Shown piece by piece: positions 28,267 through 37,357 of a stretch of 64,000 bases of DNA. The notes under the pieces are model-generated. The model had not been told where the DNA came from and searched no databases. It saw nothing but the letters and a program-made list of their open reading frames with translations. Numbering within the stretch: the first letter of the stretch is position 1; every line of letters starts with the position of its first letter. The stretch is from Streptomyces cellulosae (GTDB taxonomy: Bacteria > Actinomycetota > Actinomycetes > Streptomycetales > Streptomycetaceae): assembly GCF_000721105.1 (NCBI RefSeq), contig NZ_JOEV01000007.1, positions 124,001 through 188,000 on the forward strand, given 5' to 3'. The position numbers were made by a program, and so were the translations under genes.

Positions 28267-30633
28267 CTATTGACCGCCAAGCGGGTCCGGCGGGGTCTCC
28301 GACGTGGTGGCGCCGCCCTGCGGCGGGGTCGTCACCGGAAGCGACGGCGGCGCGCTGCTCGGGGTGTTCGACGGGGACTGCGACGGGGGAGGCGAGGACG
28401 ACGGGGGCGCCGACGAGGCGGGTGGCTTAGACGTCGGGGGCTTGGTGGACGGTTCCTTCGACGGGGGCGGGGGCGGGGACGGGGAGAACGTCGGCGACTT
28501 GGTCGGCTTGACCGCCGCGCCCTGGGTGGTGTCCAGGTCGAACTTGCTGTTCTTCGCCGACACGCCGAAGGTGTAGGCCGCCCAGATCTTCGCCGGGAAG
28601 CCGCCGCCGTTGACGCGGTCCTCGCCGCCGGCGCCGTACATCTTGGCGTGCGCGCGGGTCTTCTCGTCCTCGCCGAAAAGACCGACGGAGGTGACCAGGT
28701 CGGGCGTGTACCCGGTGAACCAGGCCGACTTGTTGTCGTCGGAGGTACCGGTCTTGCCGGCCACCTGCTGGCCGTCGCGCGCGGAGTTGTCCGCCACCGA
28801 GGCGCTGGCCGTACCGTCGTCGACCACGCCGGTTAGCACCGAGGTGACCGTGTCGGCGGTCTCCCGGGTGATGACCTGGTCGCCGATCGGGTCGGGCATC
28901 GGCACCGAGCGGTTGGACTTCTCGGCCGTCTTGATGATGCTCGGCGTGACCTGCTTGCCGTGGTTGTCGAGGGTGGCGTAAACGCCGGCCATCTGCAGGG
29001 GGCTGGCGCCCATGGTGCCCAGGGTCAGCGCGGGCACCGGCTTCATGCCTTCGGTGTCCATGCCGAGCCGGCCGGCCACCTTGAGCACGTTGTCCATGCC
29101 GACGTCCACGCCCAACTGTGCGAAGACGGAGTTGATGGACTGGTTCATCGCCGTCTGCACGGTGACGTTTCCGTAGTTGTGGTCGTCCTCGTTCTCGGGG
29201 GCGAACCCGACCTTGGTGCCGTTGTCCACGACCGGGCGCTTGCTGGTGCCGTCGTAGATGGTGTTCGCGGTGATCGGCTTGCCGGACTGGGTCTGAGCGC
29301 CCTCGTCCAGGGCGGCGGCCAGGATCACCGGCTTGAAGGTCGACGCGGGCTGGTAGTCCGTGCGGGTCGCGTTGCTGGTGAAGTGCTTGAAGTAGTCCAC
29401 GCCGCCGTACAGGGCGACGATCTTCCCCGTCTTGGGGTCGACCGAGACCGCGCCGGCCTGGATGTTCTTGTCGACCTTGCGCTTCTTCGGGTCCAGTTTG
29501 CTGGTCAGCTGCGACTTGACGGATTTCTCCAGCTGGAGCTGCTTCTTCTTGTCGATGTTCAGGGTGATGGTCCAGCCCTGGCCGACGACTTCGGCCTCGG
29601 CCTGGGACTGGGTGATGCCCTGCTGCTTCACCAGCTGCGCTGCGACCTGCTTGTTGGCGAGGTCGACCAGATAGCCCTTCTGGCCCTCCAGGCCGGCGGT
29701 GGGCTTCGGCTCCTTCGGCACCGGGAACTTCATGGCGTCGCGCTCGCCCTTGTCCAGCCAGTTCTCCTCGACCATGTTGTCCAGGACGTAGTTCCAGCGG
29801 GCCTGCACCAGCCGCTTGCCGGTGTCGGACGCCACCGCCCAGTCGTACTGGCTCGGCGCCTGCAGGAGGGCCGCGAGGTACGCGCCCTGCTCCACCTTGA
29901 GCTTGTCGGCGTCCACGCCGTAGTAGGCCTGGGCGGCGGCCTGGATGCCGTAGGCGTCGCGGCCGTAGTAGCTGGTGTTGATGTACCCGGCGAGGATCTC
30001 GTCCTTGGACTTCTGGCGGTCCACCTTCAGGGAGATGACCATCTCCTTGAGCTTGCGGGTGACCGTCTGCTCCTGGCTGAGGTAGTAGTTCTTGACGTAC
30101 TGCTGGGTGATCGTCGAACCGCCCTGCGCGCCCCGGCCCCTGAGGGTGTTGTACAGACCGCGGGCCGTGCCCCTGAGGTCGATGCCGTTGTCGTGGTAGA
30201 AGGACTTGTTCTCGGCGGCGACGAAGGTGTGCTGGACACCCTTGGGCACCTTGGACAGGTCCACGATCTCCCGGTTGACCTTGCCGGCGCGGGCGAGGAC
30301 GGTGCCGTCGCTGTACTTGTAGACGTTGCTCTGGCGCTCCGCGGCCTGCGCCGCCGCGTTGCCGTCGGGGACGGGCACCATGATGTACAGCACGATGAAG
30401 GCGCCGATGCCGAGCATGCAGAGGCCGAAGAAGGTGCCGAGCACCTTCTTCCAGGTGAACAGCCTGCGTATGCCGCTCTTCCCGTTGCCCTTCTTCGCGC
30501 CCTTGCCCTTGGCCGCCCGGCGGGCCGCCGCACGGCCACCGCCGACGCCCTCCGCCGGTGTCGCGGTCGAGCGTGTGGGCGCCGCGCGGTGGCCGCCGCG
30601 CTGTCGCGCTCGTCTCTCTTCCGCTCGTCCCAT
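28267..30633 (-). CDS. Class A penicillin-binding protein (glycosyltransferase/transpeptidase)
   Basis: 788 residues. A basic cytoplasmic N-terminus and a membrane helix at about 64-86 precede the GT51 domain (FVAAENKSFYHDNGIDLRG with catalytic Glu141; GGSTITQQYVKN). The transpeptidase has SxxK at S431 (PASTFKP), SxN at 499-501 (QSINSVF) and KTG (VAGKTGTSDDN). The last about 85 residues are Pro/Ser/Thr-rich. It polymerises and crosslinks peptidoglycan at the outer membrane face. The GT51 motif is ENKSFYHDNG rather than the canonical EDxxFxxHxG. It is a single gene with a shared terminator downstream. Confidence 0.95.
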   Translation of the reverse strand: MGRAEERRARQRGGHRAAPTRSTATPAEGVGGGRAAARRAAKGKGAKKGNGKSGIRRLFTWKKVLGTFFGLCMLGIGAFIVLYIMVPVPDGNAAAQAAERQSNVYKYSDGTVLARAGKVNREIVDLSKVPKGVQHTFVAAENKSFYHDNGIDLRGTARGLYNTLRGRGAQGGSTITQQYVKNYYLSQEQTVTRKLKEMVISLKVDRQKSKDEILAGYINTSYYGRDAYGIQAAAQAYYGVDADKLKVEQGAYLAALLQAPSQYDWAVASDTGKRLVQARWNYVLDNMVEENWLDKGERDAMKFPVPKEPKPTAGLEGQKGYLVDLANKQVAAQLVKQQGITQSQAEAEVVGQGWTITLNIDKKKQLQLEKSVKSQLTSKLDPKKRKVDKNIQAGAVSVDPKTGKIVALYGGVDYFKHFTSNATRTDYQPASTFKPVILAAALDEGAQTQSGKPITANTIYDGTSKRPVVDNGTKVGFAPENEDDHNYGNVTVQTAMNQSINSVFAQLGVDVGMDNVLKVAGRLGMDTEGMKPVPALTLGTMGASPLQMAGVYATLDNHGKQVTPSIIKTAEKSNRSVPMPDPIGDQVITRETADTVTSVLTGVVDDGTASASVADNSARDGQQVAGKTGTSDDNKSAWFTGYTPDLVTSVGLFGEDEKTRAHAKMYGAGGEDRVNGGGFPAKIWAAYTFGVSAKNSKFDLDTTQGAAVKPTKSPTFSPSPPPPPSKEPSTKPPTSKPPASSAPPSSSPPPSQSPSNTPSSAPPSLPVTTPPQGGATTSETPPDPLGGQ

Positions 30634-30817
30634 GGGTCCGCTCGCTCCGCTTCGTTCTCTGCTGTCACACAGACGGGTGGCTCAGATCAGCTCAGAAAGC
30701 TAGCACCGCCTGCTGTGACAAAGGGCTCTCGATCCCGCCTTTTGCGGACGTGAGAATCAGCACCCGTCCCAACGGAACCGACGTTCGAAACGGCTTGAGG
30801 GTTGCTGCGGTGGGGTA

Positions 30818-30831
30818 AAGTGATATCACTT
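30818..30831 (+). promoter_or_regulatory. Palindromic operator before the SPFH/RHH operon
   Basis: AAGTGATATCACTT is a perfect 14-bp palindrome, followed immediately by a second short palindrome GCTATAGC (30833-30840). They lie 57 bases before the SPFH start codon. The second gene of the operon encodes a ribbon-helix-helix protein, a class that binds such palindromes, so autoregulation is a natural hypothesis. A GntR-type repressor is an alternative. Confidence 0.6.
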
Positions 30832-30888
30832 AGCTATAGCCGTATCGGACCAGACACGGACGAACGAACGAGAACTGGGGGGACTTCG

Positions 30889-31863
30889 ATGTCCGCGAAC
30901 ACGCCCACGAACGACTCGAAACCGATCACCGGGAGCACCGCGACCGCCGAGGCCGACGACCTCCCCACCATGCCCCCGCCCCGCGTGCGGGAGTTCGCCG
31001 CGCACAGCATCGGCGGCGGGCTCGCGCTGCTGCTGGGCCTGGTCGGGCTGCTGGTGGGGGTCGGGATGGTCGTGGCCGCCACCGCGGTCACCGCGACCGG
31101 CGTCAAGGCCGTCCTGATCGTGGGCGGTGTCCTGATAGGTCTGGCCGCGTTCGTCGCCATGTGCGGACTGAACATGGTGGCGCCGGGCGAGGCCCGGGTC
31201 GTGCAGCTCTTCGGGCGCTACCGGGGCACGATCCGCGAGGACGGGCTGCGCTGGGTGAACCCGCTCACCTCCCGCGAGAAGATCTCCACCCGGGTCCGCA
31301 ACCACGAGACCGCGGTCCTCAAGGTCAACGACGCCTACGGCAACCCGATCGAGCTGGCAGCGGTCGTGGTGTGGAAGGTGGAGGACACCGCCCAGGCCAG
31401 CTTCGAGGTGGACGACTTCCTGGAGTTCGTCGCCACCCAGACCGAGGCGGCCGTACGGCACATCGCCATCGAGTACCCGTACGACGCCCACGACGAGGAC
31501 GGGCTCTCGCTGCGCGGCAACGCCGAGGAAATCACCCAGAAGCTCGCCGTCGAACTGCACGCGCGCGTGGAGGCGGCCGGCGTGCAGATCATCGAGTCGC
31601 GCTTCACGCACCTCGCGTACGCGCCCGAGATCGCCTCGGCGATGCTCCAGCGGCAGCAGGCCGGCGCGGTCGTCGCGGCCCGGCGGCAGATCGTGGACGG
31701 CGCGGTGGGGATGGTCGAGGCGGCGCTGGCCCGGATCACCGAGCAGGGCATCGTCGAACTGGACGAGGAACGAAAGGCGGCGATGGTGTCCAACCTGATG
31801 GTGGTGCTGTGCGGCGACCGGGCCCCGCAGCCGGTGCTGAACACGGGGACGCTGTACCAGTGA
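30889..31863 (+). CDS. SPFH/Band 7 domain membrane protein
   Basis: 324 residues. After a disordered N-terminus, two membrane helices lie at about 47-68 and 75-97 (LALLLGLVGLLVGVGMVVAA; KAVLIVGGVLIGLAAFVAM). The SPFH domain starts NMVAPGEARVVQLFGRYRGTIREDGLRWVNPL and continues with AVVVWKVEDTAQASFEVDDF. SPFH proteins oligomerise in membrane microdomains and act as scaffolds. ATG 30889 has GGGGGGA five bases upstream. The gene ends in a GTGA overlap with the ribbon-helix-helix gene. Confidence 0.93.
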   Translation: MSANTPTNDSKPITGSTATAEADDLPTMPPPRVREFAAHSIGGGLALLLGLVGLLVGVGMVVAATAVTATGVKAVLIVGGVLIGLAAFVAMCGLNMVAPGEARVVQLFGRYRGTIREDGLRWVNPLTSREKISTRVRNHETAVLKVNDAYGNPIELAAVVVWKVEDTAQASFEVDDFLEFVATQTEAAVRHIAIEYPYDAHDEDGLSLRGNAEEITQKLAVELHARVEAAGVQIIESRFTHLAYAPEIASAMLQRQQAGAVVAARRQIVDGAVGMVEAALARITEQGIVELDEERKAAMVSNLMVVLCGDRAPQPVLNTGTLYQ

Positions 31864-32114
31864 CGGAGTCCGGCGAGGGGCCCACGCCCCGGCGGCGGCC
31901 GCAGCAGCGCAAGCAGGTGCTGCTGCGGCTGGACCCGCTGGTGTACGAGGCGCTGGCCCGGTGGGCCGGGGACGAGCTGCGCTCGGCCAACGCCCAGATC
32001 GAGTTCCTGTTGCGCAGGGCGCTGGCCGAGTCCGGCCGGCTGCCCGGCGAGGCCGGGCCGATTCCGCGTCGCGGTCGGCCGCCCGGGAGCTCGGGGCCTG
32101 TCGCAGAACCGTGA
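31860..32114 (+). CDS. Ribbon-helix-helix DNA-binding protein
   Basis: 84 residues. The RHH module reads RKQVLLRLDPLVYEALARW followed by helix SANAQIEFLLRRAL, like Arc/MetJ family regulators and antitoxins. The basic N-terminus and Pro-rich tail are likely disordered. GTG 31860 overlaps the SPFH stop, so it is translationally coupled. No toxin follows; the palindrome at 30818-30831 is a plausible target. Confidence 0.85.
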   Translation: MTESGEGPTPRRRPQQRKQVLLRLDPLVYEALARWAGDELRSANAQIEFLLRRALAESGRLPGEAGPIPRRGRPPGSSGPVAEP

Positions 32115-32168
32115 CAATCGGCTCCCACCTGCGCGGTCGTACACCCCGCCATGATCAACGCACTCCGC

Positions 32169-32201
32169 GTATACATGCGGGGTATACACCCTGTGTAGAG
32201 T
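32169..32201 (+). promoter_or_regulatory. PadR-type operator and candidate leaderless promoter
   Basis: GTATAC occurs at 32169-32174 and 32182-32187, separated by seven bases. TAGAGT at 32196-32201 lies seven bases before ATG 32209, where no Shine-Dalgarno is seen. The operator would cover the -35 zone of that promoter, fitting autorepression by PadR. Confidence 0.5.
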
Positions 32202-32208
32202 CCCTCCC

Positions 32209-32733
32209 ATGTCCATCGGTCACACTCTCCTGGGACTCCTGGAGTCCGGCCCGCGTCATGGTTACGACCTGAAGCGCGCCTTCGACGAGAAGTTCGGTCA
32301 CGACCGGCCGCTGCACTACGGCCAGGTCTACTCGACGATGTCCCGCCTGCTGAAGAACGGGCTCGTCGAGGTCGAGGGCATCGAGCCCGGCGACGGGCCC
32401 GAGCGCAAGCGGTACGCGATCACCGAGGCCGGGATCACCGACGTGGAGCGGTGGCTGGCGACGCCGGAGAAGCCCGAGCCGTATCTGCAGTCGACGCTGT
32501 ACACGAAGGTGGTCCTCGCGCTACTGACGCGGCGCGACGCGGCCGACATCCTCGACACCCAGCGTGCCGAACACCTGCGCATGATGCGGATCCTGACCGA
32601 CCGCAAGCGCAAGGGCGATCTCGCCGATCAGCTCATCTGCGACCACGCGCTGTTCCATCTGGAGGCGGACCTGCGCTGGCTGGAACTGACGGCCGCGCGG
32701 CTCGACAAGCTCGCCGAGGCGGTGGCCGAGTGA
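32209..32733 (+). CDS. PadR family transcriptional regulator
   Basis: 174 residues. The winged-helix domain reads HTLLGLLESGPRHGYDLKRAFDEKFG, LHYGQVYSTMSRLLKNGLVEVEG and ERKRYAITEAG; a C-terminal coiled-coil dimerisation region follows (LADQLICDHALFHLEADLRWLEL). PadR regulators usually repress an adjacent transporter and respond to a small toxic ligand. It overlaps the ABC ATPase gene (GTGA), forming a three-gene operon, which suggests drug or peptide-antibiotic resistance. Confidence 0.92.
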   Translation: MSIGHTLLGLLESGPRHGYDLKRAFDEKFGHDRPLHYGQVYSTMSRLLKNGLVEVEGIEPGDGPERKRYAITEAGITDVERWLATPEKPEPYLQSTLYTKVVLALLTRRDAADILDTQRAEHLRMMRILTDRKRKGDLADQLICDHALFHLEADLRWLELTAARLDKLAEAVAE

Positions 32734-33419
32734 CGCATCCCGCTGGTTCCCTGCTCGTGGCCGACGACCTGCGCAAGGCGTACGGCCCGACCCTCGCGCT
32801 CGACGGCGCCGAGTTCTCCATCCACCCCGGCGAGGTGGTCGCCGTGATGGGCCCGTCCGGGTCCGGCAAGTCGACGCTGCTGCACTGTCTCGCCGGGATC
32901 GTGACGCCCGACTCGGGCTCGATCACGTACAACGGGCACGAGATGGCGACCATGAACGACGCCCAGCGCAGTGCCCTCAGGCACACCGAGTTCGGGTTCG
33001 TGTTCCAGTTCGGGCAGCTGGTCCCCGAGTTGACCTGCGTCGAGAACGTCGCGCTCCCGCTGCGGCTGAACGGGACCTCCCGCAAGGAGGCCGAGCGGAC
33101 CGCGCTGTCGTGGATGGAGCGGCTGGAGGTCGACGACCTGCGCAAGAAGCGGCCCGGGGAGGTCTCCGGCGGGCAGGGGCAGCGGGTCGCCGTGGCCCGG
33201 TCGCTGGTCACCAGCCCGCGCGTGCTGTTCGCCGACGAGCCGACCGGCGCACTGGACTCGCTCAACGGCGAGCGCGTGATGGACCTGCTCACGGACGCAG
33301 CCCGGTCCACCAACGCGGCCGTCGTCCTGGTCACGCACGAGGCGCGGGTGGCCGCCTACTCCGACCGCGAGATCGTCGTACGGGACGGGAAGTCCCGGGA
33401 CATGGAGCGGGCCATATGA
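32730..33419 (+). CDS. ABC transporter ATP-binding protein (MacB/LolD type)
   Basis: 229 residues. Walker A GPSGSGKST, Q-loop FVFQFGQLVPELT, signature VSGGQGQRVAVARSL, Walker B VLFADEPTGALD and H-loop VTHEA are all intact. It belongs to the group that pairs with FtsX-like permeases in peptide-antibiotic resistance, lipoprotein release or mechanotransmission. GTG 32730 overlaps the padR stop and the gene end overlaps the permease start (ATGA). Confidence 0.95.
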   Translation: MTHPAGSLLVADDLRKAYGPTLALDGAEFSIHPGEVVAVMGPSGSGKSTLLHCLAGIVTPDSGSITYNGHEMATMNDAQRSALRHTEFGFVFQFGQLVPELTCVENVALPLRLNGTSRKEAERTALSWMERLEVDDLRKKRPGEVSGGQGQRVAVARSLVTSPRVLFADEPTGALDSLNGERVMDLLTDAARSTNAAVVLVTHEARVAAYSDREIVVRDGKSRDMERAI

Positions 33420-35773
33420 GCGTGCGGCAGTGGTGGCGAGACCTCGCCATGGGGGTCAGGTTCGCCTTCGCCGGCGGGCGCGAGGGATGGATCCGGGCGC
33501 TGCTGACGGCCGTCGGGGTCGGGCTGGGGGTGGCGCTGCTGCTGCTGACGACCGCGCTGCCGAACGCGCTGGCGGTACGGCACGACCGGGAGGCCGCGCG
33601 CAACGACCTCACCTACGGCGACACCGATACGAAGGTGCCCAGGTCGGACCACTCACTGCTGATCGCGCAGGTCGACACCACTTTCCGCGACAAGGACGTC
33701 CGGGGGCGGGACCTGACGCCGGAGGGGCCGCGGGCGCCGCTGCCGCCCGGTCTGGAGAAGTTCCCGGCGCAGGGCGAGATGGTGGTCTCCCCCGCGCTGA
33801 AGAAGGTTCTGGAGTCCGACTCCGGCCGGTTGCTGCGGGAGCGGTTGCCGCAGCGGATCGCCGGCACGATCGGCGAGAGCGGGCTGATCGGCTCGGCGGA
33901 GCTCGCCTTCTACCGGGGCGGTGTGGGCCTCGCCGAGCACCTCGACGGCGGCGGGGCTGCCCGGATCGAACGGTTCGGGGAGCTGAACGAGACCCCCGAG
34001 CGATCGGACCCGGTGCTGATCCTGCTGATCCTGGTCGTCTTCGTGGTGCTGCTGATGCCGGTCGCGGTGTTCATCGCCGCGGCCGTGCGCTTCGGCGGCG
34101 AGCGGCGCGACCGACGGCTCGCGGCCCTCAGGCTGGTGGGCTCCGACAGCCGCTCGACTCGCCGGATCGCGGCCGGCGAAGCCCTCGCGGGCGCGGTGCT
34201 GGGACTGTTCTTCGGCGCCGGTTTCTTCCTGATCGGACGTCAGGCGGCCGGATCGGTCGAGGTGTTCGACATCAGCGTGTACCCGGACTACCTCAACCCG
34301 TCTCCCGCGCTCGCCCTGCTGGTCGGCCTCGCCGTGCCGGCGGCCGCCGTACTGGTGACGCTGTTCGCGCTGCGCGGTGTGGTGATCGAGCCGCTCGGCG
34401 TGGTGCGTACCGCGAAACCGGCGCGCCGCCGGCTGTGGTGGCGGCTGCTGCTGCCGCTGGGCGGACTCGGGATGCTCGTCCCCATGATGGGTCAGGGCCG
34501 AGGCGACGGCGACTTCAACCAGTACCTGGTCGTCGGTGGTGTGATGCTGCTGCTGGTCGGGGTGACCGCGCTGCTGCCGTGGATCGTCGAGGCGGTCGTC
34601 GGGCGCCTCGGCCGGGGCGGCGTGGCCTGGCAACTGGCCGTGCGCAGGCTCCAGTTGAGCAGCGGTACGGCGGCCCGCATGGTCAACGGCATCGCGGTCG
34701 CGGTGGCCGGGGCGATCGCGCTGCAGATGCTGTTCGCCGGTGTGGAGAAGGACTACACGAGGAACACCGGCTACGACGTCACGCAGGCGGAGATGCAGAT
34801 GACGGTGCCCGCCGGCACCATGCCGCTGGACCGGGCCGCCGAGAAGTTCCGGCGGACCGACGGCGTGCACCAGGTCACCGCCTACTCCGAGGGGTACGTC
34901 GGCGAGCGGCGCAAGAACCCGGAGCTCACCGTCCAGGTGACCGTCGGGGACTGCGCGTCGCTGCGGAAGGCGTTCCGGCTGCCCTCCTGCCGGGACGGAG
35001 ACGCCTTCACCGCGGACGGCGGCGGTGCCGGCAGTGACCAGCACGACACCACCACCCCGGAGCTGGCCAAGGCCGGCCGCACCGTGTACTTCGACCCGTC
35101 CTGGGACGACGTCCCGAAGGCCGCGGAGGTCCCCTGGGTGGTGCCGTCGGGGCTGAAGCGGGTGCGGTCCCTGCCGTACCCGACCGGTGAGCTCCGGGGC
35201 GGCTTCCTGCTCACCCCCAAGGCGCTGTCGGCCGCGGCCGTCCCGACGCTGGCCGGGCAGCTCTACCTGAAGCTCGACGAGTCCGTGCCGGACGCACAGG
35301 ACCTGGTGCGGAACACGGCGGCGACGATCGATCCGCTGACCGCCCCCATCGTCTGGCAGTCCGTCGAGCGGTCCGACCGGTTCACCGCCATCCGTACGGG
35401 CCTGTTCGTCGGCGCCGCGTGTGTGCTGGCCCTGATCGGGGCGAGCCTGCTGGTGTCGCAGCTGGAGCAACTGCGCGAGCGCAAGCGGCTGTTGTCGGCG
35501 CTGGTCGCCTTCGGCACCCGGCGGCGCACGCTCAGCCTGTCGGTGCTGTGGCAGACGGCGATCCCGATCGTGCTGGGACTGCTGCTGGCGTCGACGGTGG
35601 GGCTCACGCTGGGCGCGGTGCTGCTGCGGATGACGGGCACCACCGTGCGCGTGGACTGGCCGAGCGTGCTGTCCATGACCGGCGTGGGCGCGGCGGTCGT
35701 CCTGGTGGTGACCCTGTTCAGCCTCCCGCCCCTGCTGCGGCTGATGCGGCCGGACGGGCTGCGGACGGAGTAG
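33416..35773 (+). CDS. FtsX-like ABC transporter permease
   Basis: 785 residues. A basic N-terminus precedes helix 1 (ALLTAVGVGLGVALLLLTTALP), then a periplasmic-type loop to about 195, a three-helix FtsX block (about 197-330), further helices near 345-415, a second large outer loop (about 450-655) and a C-terminal three-helix block ending LFSLPPLLRLMRPDGLRTE. Two FtsX blocks make it a full BceB-like or MacB-like subunit. It works with the overlapping ATPase; the substrate is unknown but PadR control suggests an inducible envelope-active compound. Confidence 0.92.
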   Translation: MSVRQWWRDLAMGVRFAFAGGREGWIRALLTAVGVGLGVALLLLTTALPNALAVRHDREAARNDLTYGDTDTKVPRSDHSLLIAQVDTTFRDKDVRGRDLTPEGPRAPLPPGLEKFPAQGEMVVSPALKKVLESDSGRLLRERLPQRIAGTIGESGLIGSAELAFYRGGVGLAEHLDGGGAARIERFGELNETPERSDPVLILLILVVFVVLLMPVAVFIAAAVRFGGERRDRRLAALRLVGSDSRSTRRIAAGEALAGAVLGLFFGAGFFLIGRQAAGSVEVFDISVYPDYLNPSPALALLVGLAVPAAAVLVTLFALRGVVIEPLGVVRTAKPARRRLWWRLLLPLGGLGMLVPMMGQGRGDGDFNQYLVVGGVMLLLVGVTALLPWIVEAVVGRLGRGGVAWQLAVRRLQLSSGTAARMVNGIAVAVAGAIALQMLFAGVEKDYTRNTGYDVTQAEMQMTVPAGTMPLDRAAEKFRRTDGVHQVTAYSEGYVGERRKNPELTVQVTVGDCASLRKAFRLPSCRDGDAFTADGGGAGSDQHDTTTPELAKAGRTVYFDPSWDDVPKAAEVPWVVPSGLKRVRSLPYPTGELRGGFLLTPKALSAAAVPTLAGQLYLKLDESVPDAQDLVRNTAATIDPLTAPIVWQSVERSDRFTAIRTGLFVGAACVLALIGASLLVSQLEQLRERKRLLSALVAFGTRRRTLSLSVLWQTAIPIVLGLLLASTVGLTLGAVLLRMTGTTVRVDWPSVLSMTGVGAAVVLVVTLFSLPPLLRLMRPDGLRTE

Positions 35774-35786
35774 TACGGCGCACCGG

Positions 35787-35809
35787 GCCCCTCTCCTCGC
35801 GGGAGGGGC
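35787..35809 (+). terminator. Terminator of the PadR/ABC operon
   Basis: GCCCCTC (35787-35793) pairs with GAGGGGC (35803-35809), with an inner CC/GG continuation and one bulge. It lies 13 bases after the permease stop. Confidence 0.75.
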
Positions 35810-35880
35810 GCTCGCCGCAACGGGGCCGGTGTTGTCCGTGACCGTCCCAGGGGCCGCACCCCCGGGTCCCAGGGCGTGGG

Positions 35881-37221
35881 CTACTGCTCGGGAGGGTCGT
35901 CCGACGGCTCCACCGGCGCCGAATCCATGGCCGTGGCCCCGTGCGGTCGTGGGGAGTGTTTCAGGGCCGTCTCGTGGGAGTACGACCGTAGGTAGCCCAC
36001 CACCGTGTTGGTGACCGCCACCAGCGGGACCGCCACCACCGCGCCGCCGATCCCGGCGACCATGCCGCCGGCCGCGACGGACAGGACGACCGCCAGCGGG
36101 TGCACCCGGACCGCCCGGCCCAGGATGAACGGCTGCAGGATGTGGCCCTCGATCTGCTGGACCAACAGAACGACCAGCAGCGTCATCACCGCCGTGAACA
36201 CACCCTGGGTCACCAGCGCGACCACGACCGCCAGCGCGCCGGAGACGACCGCGCCGACGAGCGGGATGAAGGCGAACAGGAAGATGAAGACGGCGAGCGG
36301 GACGGCCATGGGGACGTCGAGGAAGTAGATGCCCAGGCCGATGAAGATCGCGTCGATCAGCGCCACTATCACCGTGCCGCGGACGTACGCGGTCAGCGTC
36401 CGCCACGCCCTCGGGCCGGCGCCCGCGACGCCCGGCCGGGCCGCCGCGGGGACCAGCTTCAGCGTCCACTCCCAGATGCGCCGGCCGTCGTAGAGAAGGA
36501 ACAGCGTCGAGAAGGCCGCCAGCAGGATCCCGGTCAGTGCCTCGACGACGACCGTGACGCCCTCCAGGCCCGCCGAGGTGATCTGGTCGGTGTTCGCGCC
36601 GACCGCGTTGCGCAGGTTCTCGGCGATGTCGTTGATCTGCTTGTCGGTGACGTGGAAGGGGCTGTTGAGCAGCCACTTGCGCAACTCGTCGATGCCGTCC
36701 TGGAGCTGGTCGGAGAGGTTGTCGATGTTCTCCATGACCTGCCAGGACACGAACCAGCCGATCAGCCCCATGACGACGAACCCGAGGATCACGGTCAGGG
36801 CGGTGGCCGGTCCGCGCGGGACACCGAGCCGCCTCAGCCGTGCCACCGTGGGCTGCAGGATCGCCGTGATCAGCAGCGCCGCCACGAACGCCAGCACGAC
36901 CAGCTGTACGGCGCTGATGACCCGCATGAGGACCCAGAGCGTGCCCGCCAGCACCAGCAGCCGCCAGCCGGCCTCGGCCGCGACCCGCATTCCCCACGGC
37001 ACGGCCTGCGCGGGATCCGGCCGGGTGGCGACGACAACGGCCGTGTGGTCCTGGTCCGGTGGGTTGTGGTCGTGGATGAGCAGCAGGCCGTCGTCGGCGT
37101 ACGCGGCGCGTTCGGACTCCGCGTCCTCCCGTTCCGCTCGCGCGCGACGCTCGCTCAACCGCTCACCGATGTCGGTCAGTCCGGCGCCGAGCCGACCGAG
37201 CCACCCTGGCACTCGCGACAT
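35881..37221 (-). CDS. AI-2E family transporter (permease)
   Basis: 446 residues. About eight membrane helices form the family pattern: paired N-terminal helices (LLVLAGTLWVLMRVISAVQLVVLAFVAALLI), a soluble region (about 180-245), and a C-terminal block with FIPLVGAVVSGALAVVVALVTQG and VQQIEGHILQPFILGRAVRVHPL, the hallmark of this family. Members export autoinducer-2 or act as Na+/H+ antiporters; function here is unproven. I chose ATG 37221, preceded by AAGAGGA, over ATG 37254. Convergent with the ABC permease operon. Confidence 0.88.
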   Translation of the reverse strand: MSRVPGWLGRLGAGLTDIGERLSERRARAEREDAESERAAYADDGLLLIHDHNPPDQDHTAVVVATRPDPAQAVPWGMRVAAEAGWRLLVLAGTLWVLMRVISAVQLVVLAFVAALLITAILQPTVARLRRLGVPRGPATALTVILGFVVMGLIGWFVSWQVMENIDNLSDQLQDGIDELRKWLLNSPFHVTDKQINDIAENLRNAVGANTDQITSAGLEGVTVVVEALTGILLAAFSTLFLLYDGRRIWEWTLKLVPAAARPGVAGAGPRAWRTLTAYVRGTVIVALIDAIFIGLGIYFLDVPMAVPLAVFIFLFAFIPLVGAVVSGALAVVVALVTQGVFTAVMTLLVVLLVQQIEGHILQPFILGRAVRVHPLAVVLSVAAGGMVAGIGGAVVAVPLVAVTNTVVGYLRSYSHETALKHSPRPHGATAMDSAPVEPSDDPPEQ

Positions 37222-37300
37222 GATCCGTCCTCTTCCCCCGTCTCCCCCCACCACTCCCCCCTGGCCTCCTGGAAGTCGTTCCGTCAGACGCTACATGGCA

Positions 37301-37333
37301 ACAGCCCCTCCCCCTAGGACGGGGAGGGGCTGT
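37301..37333 (-). terminator. Terminator of the transglycosylase gene
   Basis: ACAGCCCCTCCCC (37301-37313) pairs perfectly with GGGGAGGGGCTGT (37321-37333) around CTAGGAC. It lies 24 bases after the stop of the minus-strand secreted transglycosylase gene. Confidence 0.88.
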
Positions 37334-37357
37334 GCGGGGTTGAGTGCGGCGGCCGGC

